Assembly: GCA_944391805.1 (NCBI GenBank)
Contig: CALXUY010000037.1
Location: 1 to 32,798, forward strand
DNA length: 32,798 bases
Direction of reading: 5' to 3'
DNA from: an uncultured Clostridia bacterium
GTDB taxonomy: Bacteria > Bacillota > Clostridia > Oscillospirales > CAG-272
Every line of letters begins with the position of its first letter. Within the stretch, counting starts at the first letter, position 1. The notes under the pieces were generated by a model. That model saw nothing but the letters and a program-made list of their open reading frames with translations. It was not told the origin of the DNA and searched no databases. Position numbers and translations under genes: made by a program. Positions 1 to 7,480 of this stretch are shown in pieces.

Positions 1-38
1 AGGCGGCGAAATTTCTTCACCGGCGTCTCTTTTTGCGA

Positions 39-75
39 ACTTTTTCTCTGCGCCTTCTTCTTGCAGAGAAAAAGT
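39..75. repeat. 13-bp perfect inverted repeat
   Basis: ACTTTTTCTCTGC at 39-51 is the exact reverse complement of GCAGAGAAAAAGT at 63-75, with an 11-nt loop. The U-rich side is on the 5' arm for both strands, which is the wrong way round for an intrinsic terminator. Function unknown. It lies in the leader region upstream of the spoVB-like gene. Confidence 0.5.
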
Positions 76-191
76 GGCTATGGCTTTTGTACACTTTTTA
101 TTTCAACTGCCTTTTGTCTACAACCTGTGAAAAATTTTTTTATTTTTCTGTTTTGTCGGATTTCGTTTCCGGAAATCGGTTCAAAAAACAG

Positions 192-218
192 ATATTTCGG
201 ATGCGGCAGACATACAAT
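192..218 (+). promoter_or_regulatory. Sigma-E type promoter of the spoVB-like gene
   Basis: ATA at 192-194 and CATACAAT at 211-218 are separated by 16 nt. This matches the mother-cell sigma-E consensus ATA-N16-CATACANT exactly. In Bacillus subtilis spoVB belongs to the sigma-E regulon, so the site fits the gene downstream. The role is inferred from sequence. Confidence 0.75.
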
Positions 219-249
219 AAACAAAGAACAACCGATTGGAGGTATGATT

Positions 250-1872
250 TTGAAACAGGCTCGTCAGATCTTCTGGAATGCCCTATTGCTCACCGGGGCA
301 TCTCTGCTCATGCGAACCGTGGGTGTCGCTTTTCAGGTGGCCGTCTCCAACCGTGCGGGAGCCGAGGCGATGGGACTGTTCTCGCTGATGTCCGGTGTTT
401 ACGGGTTTGCGCTGACGCTGGCAACCTCCGGCATCCACCTCGGGGTTACCCGCGTGGTGACCGAAACGGTCAGCCAGGGGCAGCCCGGGCGGGTGCGTGC
501 GGTCGTCCGTAAGGCCGTGGCTTATGCGCTGACCTGCGGTGTGCTGGCCTCGGTTCTCCTGGCATCCGGCGCACATTTCATCGGTGTGCACTGGCTCAAG
601 GACGCGCGTACGGTCTCCTCGCTCCGTCTGTTTGCACTGACACTGCCTCTCATCTCGCTCTCATCGGTTTTCAGCGGATACTTTGTGGCCATGCGCCGCA
701 GCTACAAAAACGCGGCCGTTCAGGTGCTGGAGCAGGGAGCAAAAATCTTTTTCACCATGTACCTGCTGGCACTGCTCTCGTCCGGCGGCGTGGAGCAGAT
801 TCTTGCCGCACTGGTGATGGGCGGCGCGGCCTCCGAGCTGCTCTCCTTTCTGGTCGAATGGCTGCTGCTGGAGCTGGACAAAAGGCGGCATTTGCCAAAG
901 CCGGCCGATCAGACCGCCGGAAATGAGGGCAGGAAGCTGATTCAGATCACACTTCCCATGGCGCTGACCGCCTATATCCGCTCGGGGCTGGTCACCCTGC
1001 AGCACATTCTGATTCCCGAAGGACTGCGCAACAGCGGAAGCTCCCATGCGGCCTCTCTCGCGGCCTACGGAAGCATTCACAGTATGGCAATGCCGATTAT
1101 CCTATACCCCGCCGCCCTGATCTCCTCCTTCTCCGGCCTGCTCATTCCCACCATGGCCGATTGCCAGGTCCAGAACAGCAAGCGGCGCATCCGGTATATG
1201 ATCTCCCGTGTCTGGTCGCTTTCCATGTTCTTTTCGATCGGCGTCGCGGGCATTCTCATCTGCTTTTCGGGGGAATTCGGTGATCTGCTCTATCCGGGAA
1301 CCGAGGCCGGGCATTACATCCGCGTGCTGGCGCCGCTGATTCCCATCATGTACATCGACACCGCCACCGACGCCATTCTCAAGGGCATCGGTGAACAGGT
1401 ATACTCCATGAATGTCAACATTGCAGACGCGCTGATCTCGGTGGTGATGGTGTGGCTGCTCATTCCGCGGTTCGGAATTACCGGTTATCTGATTACCATT
1501 TATTTTTCGGAATGCTTCAATACGGTGCTCAGCATTACACGCCTGCTCTGCGTGACCGAAACGCCGACCAAGCTGCTCAAATGGGTGTATAAGCCGCTGC
1601 TTTGCATTGTCGGAGCGACCTGTGCTGCCCGTGTCATCCTGAATTTTGTCGATCTGCAAGCGTCCGGCGTGGCCGCACTGGTGCTCCATTGCGCCGGAAC
1701 GCTGCTGCTGTATCTTTTGTTTCTCATCCTGACCGGCTGCGTGGACCGCGAGGACCTCCAATGGTTCGGGACGCTGTTTCATCGGGAAAAGGAGGAGGAG
1801 CCGGAGGCTGAGTACCCGGAGCGTGCGGCAGGGCCATCCGTACTCCGCAGAGGCCGGAAAAGCCCTGACTGA
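250..1872 (+). CDS. spoVB: SpoVB-like polysaccharide/lipid II flippase (MATE/MurJ superfamily)
   Basis: A polytopic membrane protein of about 540 residues with many hydrophobic segments from end to end. It starts KQARQIFWNALLLTGASLL, a characteristic opening of stage V sporulation protein B. The family exports lipid-linked precursors; SpoVB is needed for spore cortex peptidoglycan in Bacillus. I favour the TTG at 250 because GGAGG at 238-242 is 7 nt away. The in-frame ATG at 244 is only 1 nt from GGAGG, and the longer upstream extension has no ribosome binding site. The C-terminus is charged (EKEEEPEAEYPE). The sigma-E type promoter upstream and the dipicolinate genes next door support a sporulation role. 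A general polysaccharide flippase of the same family cannot be excluded. Confidence 0.85.
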   Translation: MKQARQIFWNALLLTGASLLMRTVGVAFQVAVSNRAGAEAMGLFSLMSGVYGFALTLATSGIHLGVTRVVTETVSQGQPGRVRAVVRKAVAYALTCGVLASVLLASGAHFIGVHWLKDARTVSSLRLFALTLPLISLSSVFSGYFVAMRRSYKNAAVQVLEQGAKIFFTMYLLALLSSGGVEQILAALVMGGAASELLSFLVEWLLLELDKRRHLPKPADQTAGNEGRKLIQITLPMALTAYIRSGLVTLQHILIPEGLRNSGSSHAASLAAYGSIHSMAMPIILYPAALISSFSGLLIPTMADCQVQNSKRRIRYMISRVWSLSMFFSIGVAGILICFSGEFGDLLYPGTEAGHYIRVLAPLIPIMYIDTATDAILKGIGEQVYSMNVNIADALISVVMVWLLIPRFGITGYLITIYFSECFNTVLSITRLLCVTETPTKLLKWVYKPLLCIVGATCAARVILNFVDLQASGVAALVLHCAGTLLLYLLFLILTGCVDREDLQWFGTLFHREKEEEPEAEYPERAAGPSVLRRGRKSPD

Positions 1873-1963
1873 AGCGTCTGCCGGCGCCTTCAGGCCGCGC
1901 GCTCCCTGCCCTGCCGCCGCTTCAAGGAAACGCGGGATCCGCCCGCTGCGGCGGTCTCTCGGT

Positions 1964-2527
1964 TCACAAAAACAGCCTGCGGAACTGCCTGCCCTCCATG
2001 GCCGCGTGAAGCGTTTCCGGAATGCGGGTGAAATCCGCGACCAGCGAGTGCGGCTTCTTTTCGGGATCGTCCTGATTCATCGGAACAAAATAAACGTGCT
2101 TTCTGGACAGCAGAGTGGCAATGTTTTTCAGATTTGCCGAAAGCGCGTCGTTGGAGGCAAGCGAAATGATCAGCGGTCGGTCGCTGCGCAGGTGCGCCTT
2201 GGCCGCCATACAAACCGCGGTGTCGGTGATTCCGTTTGCCAGCTTTGCTAAGGTATTTCCGGTGCAGGGGCTGATAATCAGCGCCTCCAGCCGCGTTTTT
2301 GGGCCGAGCGGCTCGGCGTCCACCACCGAATGCACAATCTCCCGCCCGCATAGGCGCTCCACCTGCTCGCGCAGCGCCGCCGCGCTGCCGAACCGGGTAT
2401 CGGTCTGCCACACGGTCTCACTCATAATCGGGAGAACCTCATAGCCCGTCTCTATCAGTTTCCGCAGCTCCTGCAGCGCAAGCGCATGCGTACAGAAGGA
2501 GCCGCAGAACGCATAACCTAACATCAT
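1964..2527 (-). CDS. dpaB: Dipicolinate synthase subunit B (SpoVFB)
   Basis: A 187-residue flavoprotein-fold subunit. With DpaA it converts a dihydrodipicolinate-pathway intermediate to dipicolinic acid in the mother cell; the acid is then loaded as Ca-DPA into the spore core. Visible hallmarks are the N-terminal MMLGYAFCGSFCTHALAL strand-loop-helix, the central ISPCTGNTLAKLANGITD nucleotide-binding-type segment, and the C-terminal VYFVPMNQDDPEKKPHS. Length is normal for the family (about 200). The ATG at 2527 follows AAAGGGATGACAG, and an alternative ATG is the next codon. It starts 24 nt after the dpaA stop, so the two are almost certainly co-transcribed. Its 3' end converges on the spoVB-like gene, with about 90 nt between. 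Confidence 0.92.
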   Translation of the reverse strand: MMLGYAFCGSFCTHALALQELRKLIETGYEVLPIMSETVWQTDTRFGSAAALREQVERLCGREIVHSVVDAEPLGPKTRLEALIISPCTGNTLAKLANGITDTAVCMAAKAHLRSDRPLIISLASNDALSANLKNIATLLSRKHVYFVPMNQDDPEKKPHSLVADFTRIPETLHAAMEGRQFRRLFL

Positions 2528-2551
2528 CTGTCATCCCTTTCTGATATGGTA

Positions 2552-3436
2552 TCAGGAGTGCTGCACATCGGTGCGAAGCAGCTCGGACAGGGTTTGGGCA
2601 AGTATTTTTCCGGCACTTTCCGGAAAATATCTGCCCGGGAGCGCCGATGCAAGAAGCCAGCGCAGGCCGAGCCGCTCGGCGCACAGCGGGTCAAAGCCGC
2701 CCGGCGCTGAAGCAAGCTCCATCAGCACACAGCTCTTCGGCAGGTGTGCGAGCACAGGCTCGCTCAGGATCCGGCAGGGGACGGTATTGAACACCATCCG
2801 GCAGCCATCGGGAAGCCCGCACAGCGTGGAATGCTCCCCCTCCCCGCAGATCCGCATCGCGTGCAGCCCGCGCAGCTCGGCGTGTACCAGATCTCTCTCC
2901 CGTCTGGCACAGACCGTGACCGACGCGCCCAGCGCATTCAGCTTTCCGGCCAGAAGCGAACCGATTCTGCCATAGCCGATCACCGCAACCGGCAGCCCGT
3001 ACAGCGTGACCGGAAGCTCCTGCAGCGCCAGGAGAATGGCCCCCTCTGCAGTGGGAAGCGCGTTGCGCATCTGCAGCGCCTCGGAATTCAGATAGTCCTC
3101 CACAACCAGCCGACGCGCCTCTGCGGCCTCCCGCCAAAGTGGTGGCAGCTTTCCGCCGAGCAGACGCACGCCCGGGCGCAGGCGCTCCAGCAGAACCGAA
3201 AAGCGCAGAGACGCGCCGGCGTCCAATGGGCAGCGGATGCGGACACCGTCCGCAGATGCGGGAAGCGGCAGAATCACCGCATCGGCATGTTCAACTGCAT
3301 TCTTCCAGTCTGATTCCGAATGCTCCTTTCCAAGACCCCAGGCCGCAGCCTGCCATCCGAGCTTTTCGAGTTCCTGCAGCATCACAAGCTGCCGCTCGTC
3401 TCCGCCGAGCACTGCCAATCTGCCCGAAAACTGCAA
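2552..3436 (-). CDS. dpaA: Dipicolinate synthase subunit A (SpoVFA)
   Basis: About 294 residues, close to the usual 290-300. The N-terminal domain opens with LAVLGGDERQLVML, typical of DpaA. A second Rossmann domain has a dinucleotide-binding VIGYGRIGSLLA loop near residues 152-163. It is the dehydrogenase-like half of dipicolinate synthase. I choose a TTG start at 3436: GGAG lies about 8 nt upstream, whereas the longer frame from 3475 has no ribosome binding site. It is first in a dpaA-dpaB operon. No convincing sigma-K or sigma-G promoter was recognised in the 140 nt upstream; that stretch holds an inverted-repeat element (3493-3580) and then a MITE-like repeat. Confidence 0.92.
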   Translation of the reverse strand: MQFSGRLAVLGGDERQLVMLQELEKLGWQAAAWGLGKEHSESDWKNAVEHADAVILPLPASADGVRIRCPLDAGASLRFSVLLERLRPGVRLLGGKLPPLWREAAEARRLVVEDYLNSEALQMRNALPTAEGAILLALQELPVTLYGLPVAVIGYGRIGSLLAGKLNALGASVTVCARRERDLVHAELRGLHAMRICGEGEHSTLCGLPDGCRMVFNTVPCRILSEPVLAHLPKSCVLMELASAPGGFDPLCAERLGLRWLLASALPGRYFPESAGKILAQTLSELLRTDVQHS

Positions 3437-3492
3437 TTCACCCACTCCTTTCTCTCTGTTTGGTCGGGAAAACAAAAAACACCTCCCCCGAC

Positions 3493-3580
3493 GCCTTGGG
3501 CAACGCCGGGTTCCGCACGGATACCGCCGTAGGAAACATCTGCGGTCCTTCTCTGCGGAACAACCCGGATTGCCTTAAGG
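3493..3580. repeat. Palindromic element abutting MITE copy 1
   Basis: The left arm (3493-3516) carries CCTTGGGCAACGCCGGGTT then CCGC. The reverse complement of the right arm (about 3554-3580) reads CCTTAAGGCAATCCGGGTT then GTTCCGC. The arms form an imperfect inverted repeat of about 24-28 bp around a loop of roughly 35 nt. The right arm shares the CCTTAAGG junction with the MITE-like element that begins at 3575, so the two elements overlap at one TTAA. It lies in the dpaA upstream region. Confidence 0.55.
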
Positions 3581-3755
3581 CAACACCGCGCAATTCGCGG
3601 CTCGCGCCTTGACCGCACAACTTTTTGCATCTTTTCCGCCAAACTGCACAAATCTCCTTGGCAATAGATCCACTATTGCCTGCGTCAATTTGGTTTGTTT
3701 GACGAAAAATCTGACAGCAGATTTGCGCAGTCAGAATTGTGCGGTGTTGCCTTAA
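3575..3755. mobile_element. MITE-like dispersed repeat, family A, copy 1 (181 bp)
   Basis: It begins TTAAGGCAACACCGCGCAAT and ends with the inverted complement ATTGTGCGGTGTTGCCTTAA, giving about 21-bp terminal inverted repeats with one mismatch. It encodes no gene of its own. A second copy (16431-16641) shares the ends and blocks such as CAACTTTTTGCATCTTTTCC and TGACGAAAAATCTG. The ends suggest TTAA or TA target duplication. It sits between the dpaA upstream region and the terminator of the zinc-ribbon gene. Short frames through it are not genes. Confidence 0.85.
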
Positions 3756-3793
3756 GCGGTGTTTTTGCTGTATATTTCCTGATTTCATTTGAT

Positions 3794-3838
3794 AAAAAAC
3801 GGCCGAGCCAAAAACCGATCATCGGTTTTGGCTCGGCC
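3794..3838 (-). terminator. Rho-independent terminator of the zinc-ribbon gene
   Basis: GGCCGAGCCAAAA at the left pairs with TTTTGGCTCGGCC at the right (stem within 3801-3838). On the minus strand the stem is followed by GTTTTTTATC. This is a strong intrinsic terminator about 40 nt after the stop of the gene ending at 3881. Confidence 0.85.
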
Positions 3839-3880
3839 CTGTTTATGAACCTGATGTGTATATCCGCGGCTCCTCACCGG

Positions 3881-4531
3881 CTATTCGAGATACAGTGCGT
3901 CCGCATTGAGAAAAGCATGTGCGCTGAGCCTCGAATCGGTGGGAATCAACCGGGAGGCGCCGCACCTCCGGCAGCTCACCTCGATGCCGTCATCCGTGAC
4001 CCTGGCCTCATAGGAACGGTCATTTTCGTCATGGGGACATCTGCAATAAATTTTGCCCTCGGCATCCAGCTCATTGATGACAAACATCACAATATCAAGA
4101 ATCTGCGGGTCAGGCAAAGAGCGTTCGTCGTTGCGGAACCGGTCAAAATCCTCTGCCTCCATCCCGCTTTTTTCCAACAGGTCGAGCAGTTCCAGCTCTC
4201 CCCTTGCCAGCTCGGCTTTGACCTGATTCATCTCGCCGGTCACAGCAATGCCGAGGCCGGAATAGGGGCAGGAGAACACAAACAGCTCCCTCCCGAAAAA
4301 AACCGATTGGCTGACGGTAAACAGGTGCGGCGACGGGCAGACCAGACACGGTACCGTCAGCCGTACTTTTCCGTCATGCTGCGCCACGGCGGTCATTTCA
4401 CTCTGGCCGCAGGTGCATTTCAGCTTGACCATGTCGGCAGAAAGCGAGAAAAACCCCACCGCGCTCAGAACACCCGCTCCGCAATGCGGGCACCGGTATG
4501 CCACTGTGGTCTGTTTCGTTTCAAGTATCAT
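3881..4531 (-). CDS. Cysteine-rich zinc-ribbon protein of unknown function (CpXC-like)
   Basis: A 216-residue soluble protein that I cannot assign to a characterised family. Metal-binding pairs are visible: C14-P-H-C17, C39-T-C41, C62-L-V-C65, C88-P, C163-R-C165-P-H and C187-R-R-C190. This suggests two or three zinc ribbons flanking a central helical, acidic region (about 100-160). The architecture resembles CpXC-type zinc-ribbon proteins. The ATG at 4531 is preceded by AAAGGAAATGATGAC; the longer frame from 4594 has no ribosome binding site. It is a single-gene unit with its own terminator and no obvious functional partner. A nucleic-acid or protein-binding role is only a guess from the ribbons. 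Confidence 0.75.
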   Translation of the reverse strand: MILETKQTTVAYRCPHCGAGVLSAVGFFSLSADMVKLKCTCGQSEMTAVAQHDGKVRLTVPCLVCPSPHLFTVSQSVFFGRELFVFSCPYSGLGIAVTGEMNQVKAELARGELELLDLLEKSGMEAEDFDRFRNDERSLPDPQILDIVMFVINELDAEGKIYCRCPHDENDRSYEARVTDDGIEVSCRRCGASRLIPTDSRLSAHAFLNADALYLE

Positions 4532-4937
4532 GTCATCATTTCCTTTTTCTGTTTGTTTGTTAGCCCTCGCATCCGATTCACATGCCTGACGCATGTGGAC
4601 GCTCCCGCAAACGGCGTCGCCGCATGCTCATCCGCAGTGCCCGTGCGGCAAATCGGTCTTCCGACACATGGACCGCTGCGGACGGTACCATCAAAAGGAT
4701 GCCATGTTTCCTTATAGTATATTCCTCAACTCACAAAATGGCACGGATCCGCTCCATGCCATTTTGTAAAATTTTCACATCGTCCGCATCGGGCGAACGC
4801 CATCCTGCCGGAGCGCTTGGTCGGAGTGTCAGAGAGCGGAGCGGGTCACAATGACTCTGCCCCCTGCTCCGCCCATTTCCCGACCTGTGCGCACTGTACT
4901 CGGCGGAGTCTTATGCGCGCCGCCGCGCAGTCGATCC
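4532..4937. other. Intergenic region with weak promoter and hairpins
   Basis: No gene is supported here. Three signals are visible. TATACT (minus strand, 4716-4721) is a possible -10 for the zinc-ribbon gene; its -35 is poor. An 11-bp inverted repeat, ACAAAATGGCA/TGCCATTTTGT at 4733-4743 and 4757-4767, lies just upstream of that -10 and could be an operator. A GC-rich hairpin (GCGGAGC at 4836-4842 with GCTCCGC at 4866-4872) lies downstream of the large minus-strand gene. It lacks a U-tract, so its terminator role is doubtful. Confidence 0.4.
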
Positions 4938-7007
4938 TCAAGCAATCGCCGCGGTGGTTTCGGGCTCGGATGTGCCGGTACCGGTTGCGGTGGTTCCGGT
5001 AGAGGTCTCCACGCGGTCCTTGATGCGGTTCATTCCGGTCAGCTCATAAGAGGCAATCAGCTCCTCTACCCAAGCCTGCATCGTATCGTTGGTATAGCCG
5101 GTTCTGGCACTGTTCTTCCAGCTCGGCTGACTGCTCAGATAGAAGGCGACATAAGCGCAGGGCTCGTTCTCGTCATCGTCGTCCGGCGTGCTGTCGGCCA
5201 CGGTAATCACGGTCGTGTCGTTAGCGGCTCTTGCCTTGTCAAACAGCCATGCGGCCAGCTCATCAACCGTTACCGAATCCTCTGAGAGCGTCTCGGAAAC
5301 CACGGCATCGTCATCCGCGTCGAATTTGTTTTTGAGCTCATCGCCTGTCAGCCCTGCCAGCTCGGCAAGAAAGCCATTGGCAAGATTCTCGTAATCGTCG
5401 CCCTCAAACATCAGGTAGCCGCCCTCCACCAGCGGGTCGGTATCCAGTTTCATCGGGTCAACAATCATATAAACGTTGTAGGTTTCCTCGTCGTCCTCGG
5501 TCTCGGTAAAGCTCTTGAGGTCCCCGACATCCACAGGGCTGGAGAAATCCTCGCCCACATCCTTGAACATCCACTCCTGAAAGCTCTCCTCCTCCGGCTC
5601 CTTGTCATAGTACTCGGATTCGGTCTCGGGAATTGCCTCCTCGCCCGCGGTGATCATCTCGTCCAGAATGTCCTGAATCGTCTCGTTTTCGGAGTCGTTG
5701 TACAGGGTCATATCATCGGTTTTCTCGAGCAGCTCGAGCGCCACCAGCAGCGAGTTCATCATATTGGTACGGAAGCTCTCGTCGGTGACGGTTGTGGCGT
5801 CCTCACCCTCGCCCTCGGTATACTCGTAGCTCTCTCCCGAAAGCAGCTCAAACTCCTTGATGGCGGCCTGCACCTTGTCGTCTGCCGGCGACGTAGCGAG
5901 CACCACCACATAAAGGAAGTCCTCGGTGCGCACGACAGTGGAATCAAACTGCTTTCTGTCGCTGTGGAACATCCAATCCGAGAGGGTCTGGTTGAGGTCA
6001 TCGTCCTTGCCGTACTCCTTCGCCTCCATCTCCTGCTCGGCCAGCGCGGTGTTCAGCTCGTCTGCGGTGGTCTTTTTCTCCACTGCCACCAGCACCTCGT
6101 TGGCGTCCTCCGAAAGCGTGGTTGCGTACTTGTTGAAGATCGCCTTATAGGTGTTTTCGCCGTTCTCCAGCGCGTCATTGACCAGCACGGTCTTAAAGGC
6201 GTTGATGCTGTCCACCGCCAGCAGCGCGTCTCTGAGCGCGGCATCGGTGGTGGAATACATGATATAATCCGTGAAATAGAAGCTCTCGGGGTTGTCCTTG
6301 ACATACTGATTGATGATGTCCTCGGTGATCGAGGCCTCCACCTCTCCCTCCTTCTGCTCCACGATTTTGTTGTAGAGCGCCTGCAGCTCGGCAACCGCCT
6401 TGACGTCGCTCAGGTTGACGCTGTTTCCGACATAGAGCTTGAGGAAGCCCTTGATATTCAGCCCGCTCATCAGAGCCATATAATCGAGCTGCTGCTCAAT
6501 CTGGTCGCGGGCGGCCTTCCGCTCATCCTTGGACAGCGTGATGCCAAGGCTGGCGGCCAAGTCACAGACCGCAACGTATTCCTTGAGCGTATTCGCGTAG
6601 GAATTGATGCTGGAATACAGGGTATCCTGCACACCGGATGCAGCATAGGTCAGGCAATAAGTGGTCTGGTCGGTGATACCGGTCTGCTGCTTGATGCTGT
6701 CCGAGAGATAGGACCACTGATAATAGGCGGTGTAGTAAAGCGCATCCCAGACCATGTAGGTGGCCATTTGCTGGTTGATATCATAATCTCCGGTTTTGCT
6801 GTGCACCAGAATATTGCTGCGCTTGAAGGTGCCGTTTGCGGTCAGCGTGCCGAGCACAACGGCTACCAGCACAACCAGGCATACCGCCCCGGCAATGATC
6901 CCCTTTGCCGTGCCCGAGAGAGGCTTGCGGTATTTGGTCTGTTTCTTTTTGGGTTCCGGTCTGGAGACGTTCTCCCGGTTCAGTCTGTTTCTGCTTCCTT
7001 TTCCCAT
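4938..7007 (-). CDS. Large membrane-anchored acidic extracytoplasmic protein, foldase/SurA-N-like architecture
   Basis: 689 residues. A basic cytoplasmic N-terminus (1-33, many K/R) is followed by one transmembrane segment at about 36-58 (IIAGAVCLVVLVAVVLG) and a long, acidic, helix-rich extracytoplasmic part. The order of signal anchor then helical domain with LGITLSKDERKAARDQIEQQ resembles the N-terminal chaperone domain of SurA/PrsA-type proteins. I do not see a convincing parvulin PPIase domain, although paired repeats (for example SEYYDKEPEEESFQEWMF and DDLNQTLSDWMFHSD) suggest degenerate peptidyl-prolyl isomerase-like modules. The tail is Thr/Gly-rich (STGTTATGTGTSEPETTAAIA region). ATG at 7007 follows AAAGGGGAACCCCGCT. 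It is downstream of RNase J but separated by about 470 nt. Identity as a secretion foldase is inference. Confidence 0.7.
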   Translation of the reverse strand: MGKGSRNRLNRENVSRPEPKKKQTKYRKPLSGTAKGIIAGAVCLVVLVAVVLGTLTANGTFKRSNILVHSKTGDYDINQQMATYMVWDALYYTAYYQWSYLSDSIKQQTGITDQTTYCLTYAASGVQDTLYSSINSYANTLKEYVAVCDLAASLGITLSKDERKAARDQIEQQLDYMALMSGLNIKGFLKLYVGNSVNLSDVKAVAELQALYNKIVEQKEGEVEASITEDIINQYVKDNPESFYFTDYIMYSTTDAALRDALLAVDSINAFKTVLVNDALENGENTYKAIFNKYATTLSEDANEVLVAVEKKTTADELNTALAEQEMEAKEYGKDDDLNQTLSDWMFHSDRKQFDSTVVRTEDFLYVVVLATSPADDKVQAAIKEFELLSGESYEYTEGEGEDATTVTDESFRTNMMNSLLVALELLEKTDDMTLYNDSENETIQDILDEMITAGEEAIPETESEYYDKEPEEESFQEWMFKDVGEDFSSPVDVGDLKSFTETEDDEETYNVYMIVDPMKLDTDPLVEGGYLMFEGDDYENLANGFLAELAGLTGDELKNKFDADDDAVVSETLSEDSVTVDELAAWLFDKARAANDTTVITVADSTPDDDDENEPCAYVAFYLSSQPSWKNSARTGYTNDTMQAWVEELIASYELTGMNRIKDRVETSTGTTATGTGTSEPETTAAIA

Positions 7008-7098
7008 AGCGGGGTTCCCCTTTACAAAAATTTTGGAATTTCCGATCGCCGGAGCGAGCCGATCACCGCTCGTCCGCGCGCCGGAGTGATGCCCTTGT

Positions 7099-7123
7099 AT
7101 TATATCGTTGTTTTGTGATTATA
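7099..7123 (-). promoter_or_regulatory. Possible tandem -10 boxes for the membrane-anchored protein
   Basis: Two perfect TATAAT hexamers lie on the minus strand at 7099-7104 and 7118-7123, about 95-115 nt upstream of the start codon. Neither has a good -35 (TTTATT at 17-nt spacing for the upstream one). Promoter activity is plausible but not certain. Confidence 0.4.
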
Positions 7124-7390
7124 CTGTGTCTTTCTCATGAATAAAGAACAAATTGTCACGGATTTTACGGAAATATACGTTTTTTTGTACAGAGTTCCGG
7201 CAGAACACCCCCTATCGTCGGCGTTCTCCGGCGCGGCGGCAGAGCACCGCAGCATTTCCTGAAATATGTTTTTCCGGCGCCTGCTATCCGGGGCTGCCGG
7301 AAGAGAAAATAAGATGTAGCGCCGTCCCGCCGCCCATGTGGCGGAACGGATCAAACGCTTCGGCCGACTGCCGCCTGTCCGACGCTGCAT

Positions 7391-7457
7391 TGCGCATTTC
7401 TGCCAGCGTCATCCGGAGGCTTTCCGGATGGCAGCCTGAGGTCCAGGCAGATGCGCC
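7391..7457 (-). other. Long nested hairpin in the RNase J 3' region
   Basis: GCGCATTTCTGCC and GGCAGATGCGC form outer arms around an inner CATCCGG/CCGGATG hairpin (7410-7416 with 7424-7430) and a CTGC/GCAG pairing. It begins about 25 nt after the RNase J stop. No U-tract follows, so it looks like a structured 3' untranslated region or processing site rather than a classic terminator. The rest of 7008-7390 holds no supportable gene. Confidence 0.45.
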
Positions 7458-7480
7458 GGGCAGCAGGGGCCTGCGTTCTT

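Noticed and set aside
1869..1893. CTGAAG/CTTCAG hairpin after the spoVB-like gene as a terminator
   Set aside because: Short stem and no U-tract on either strand.
3695..4717. 340-residue plus-strand open frame from MITE copy 1 through the zinc-ribbon gene
   Set aside because: It begins inside the repeat, reads through a terminator hairpin and is antisense to a gene with clear zinc motifs.
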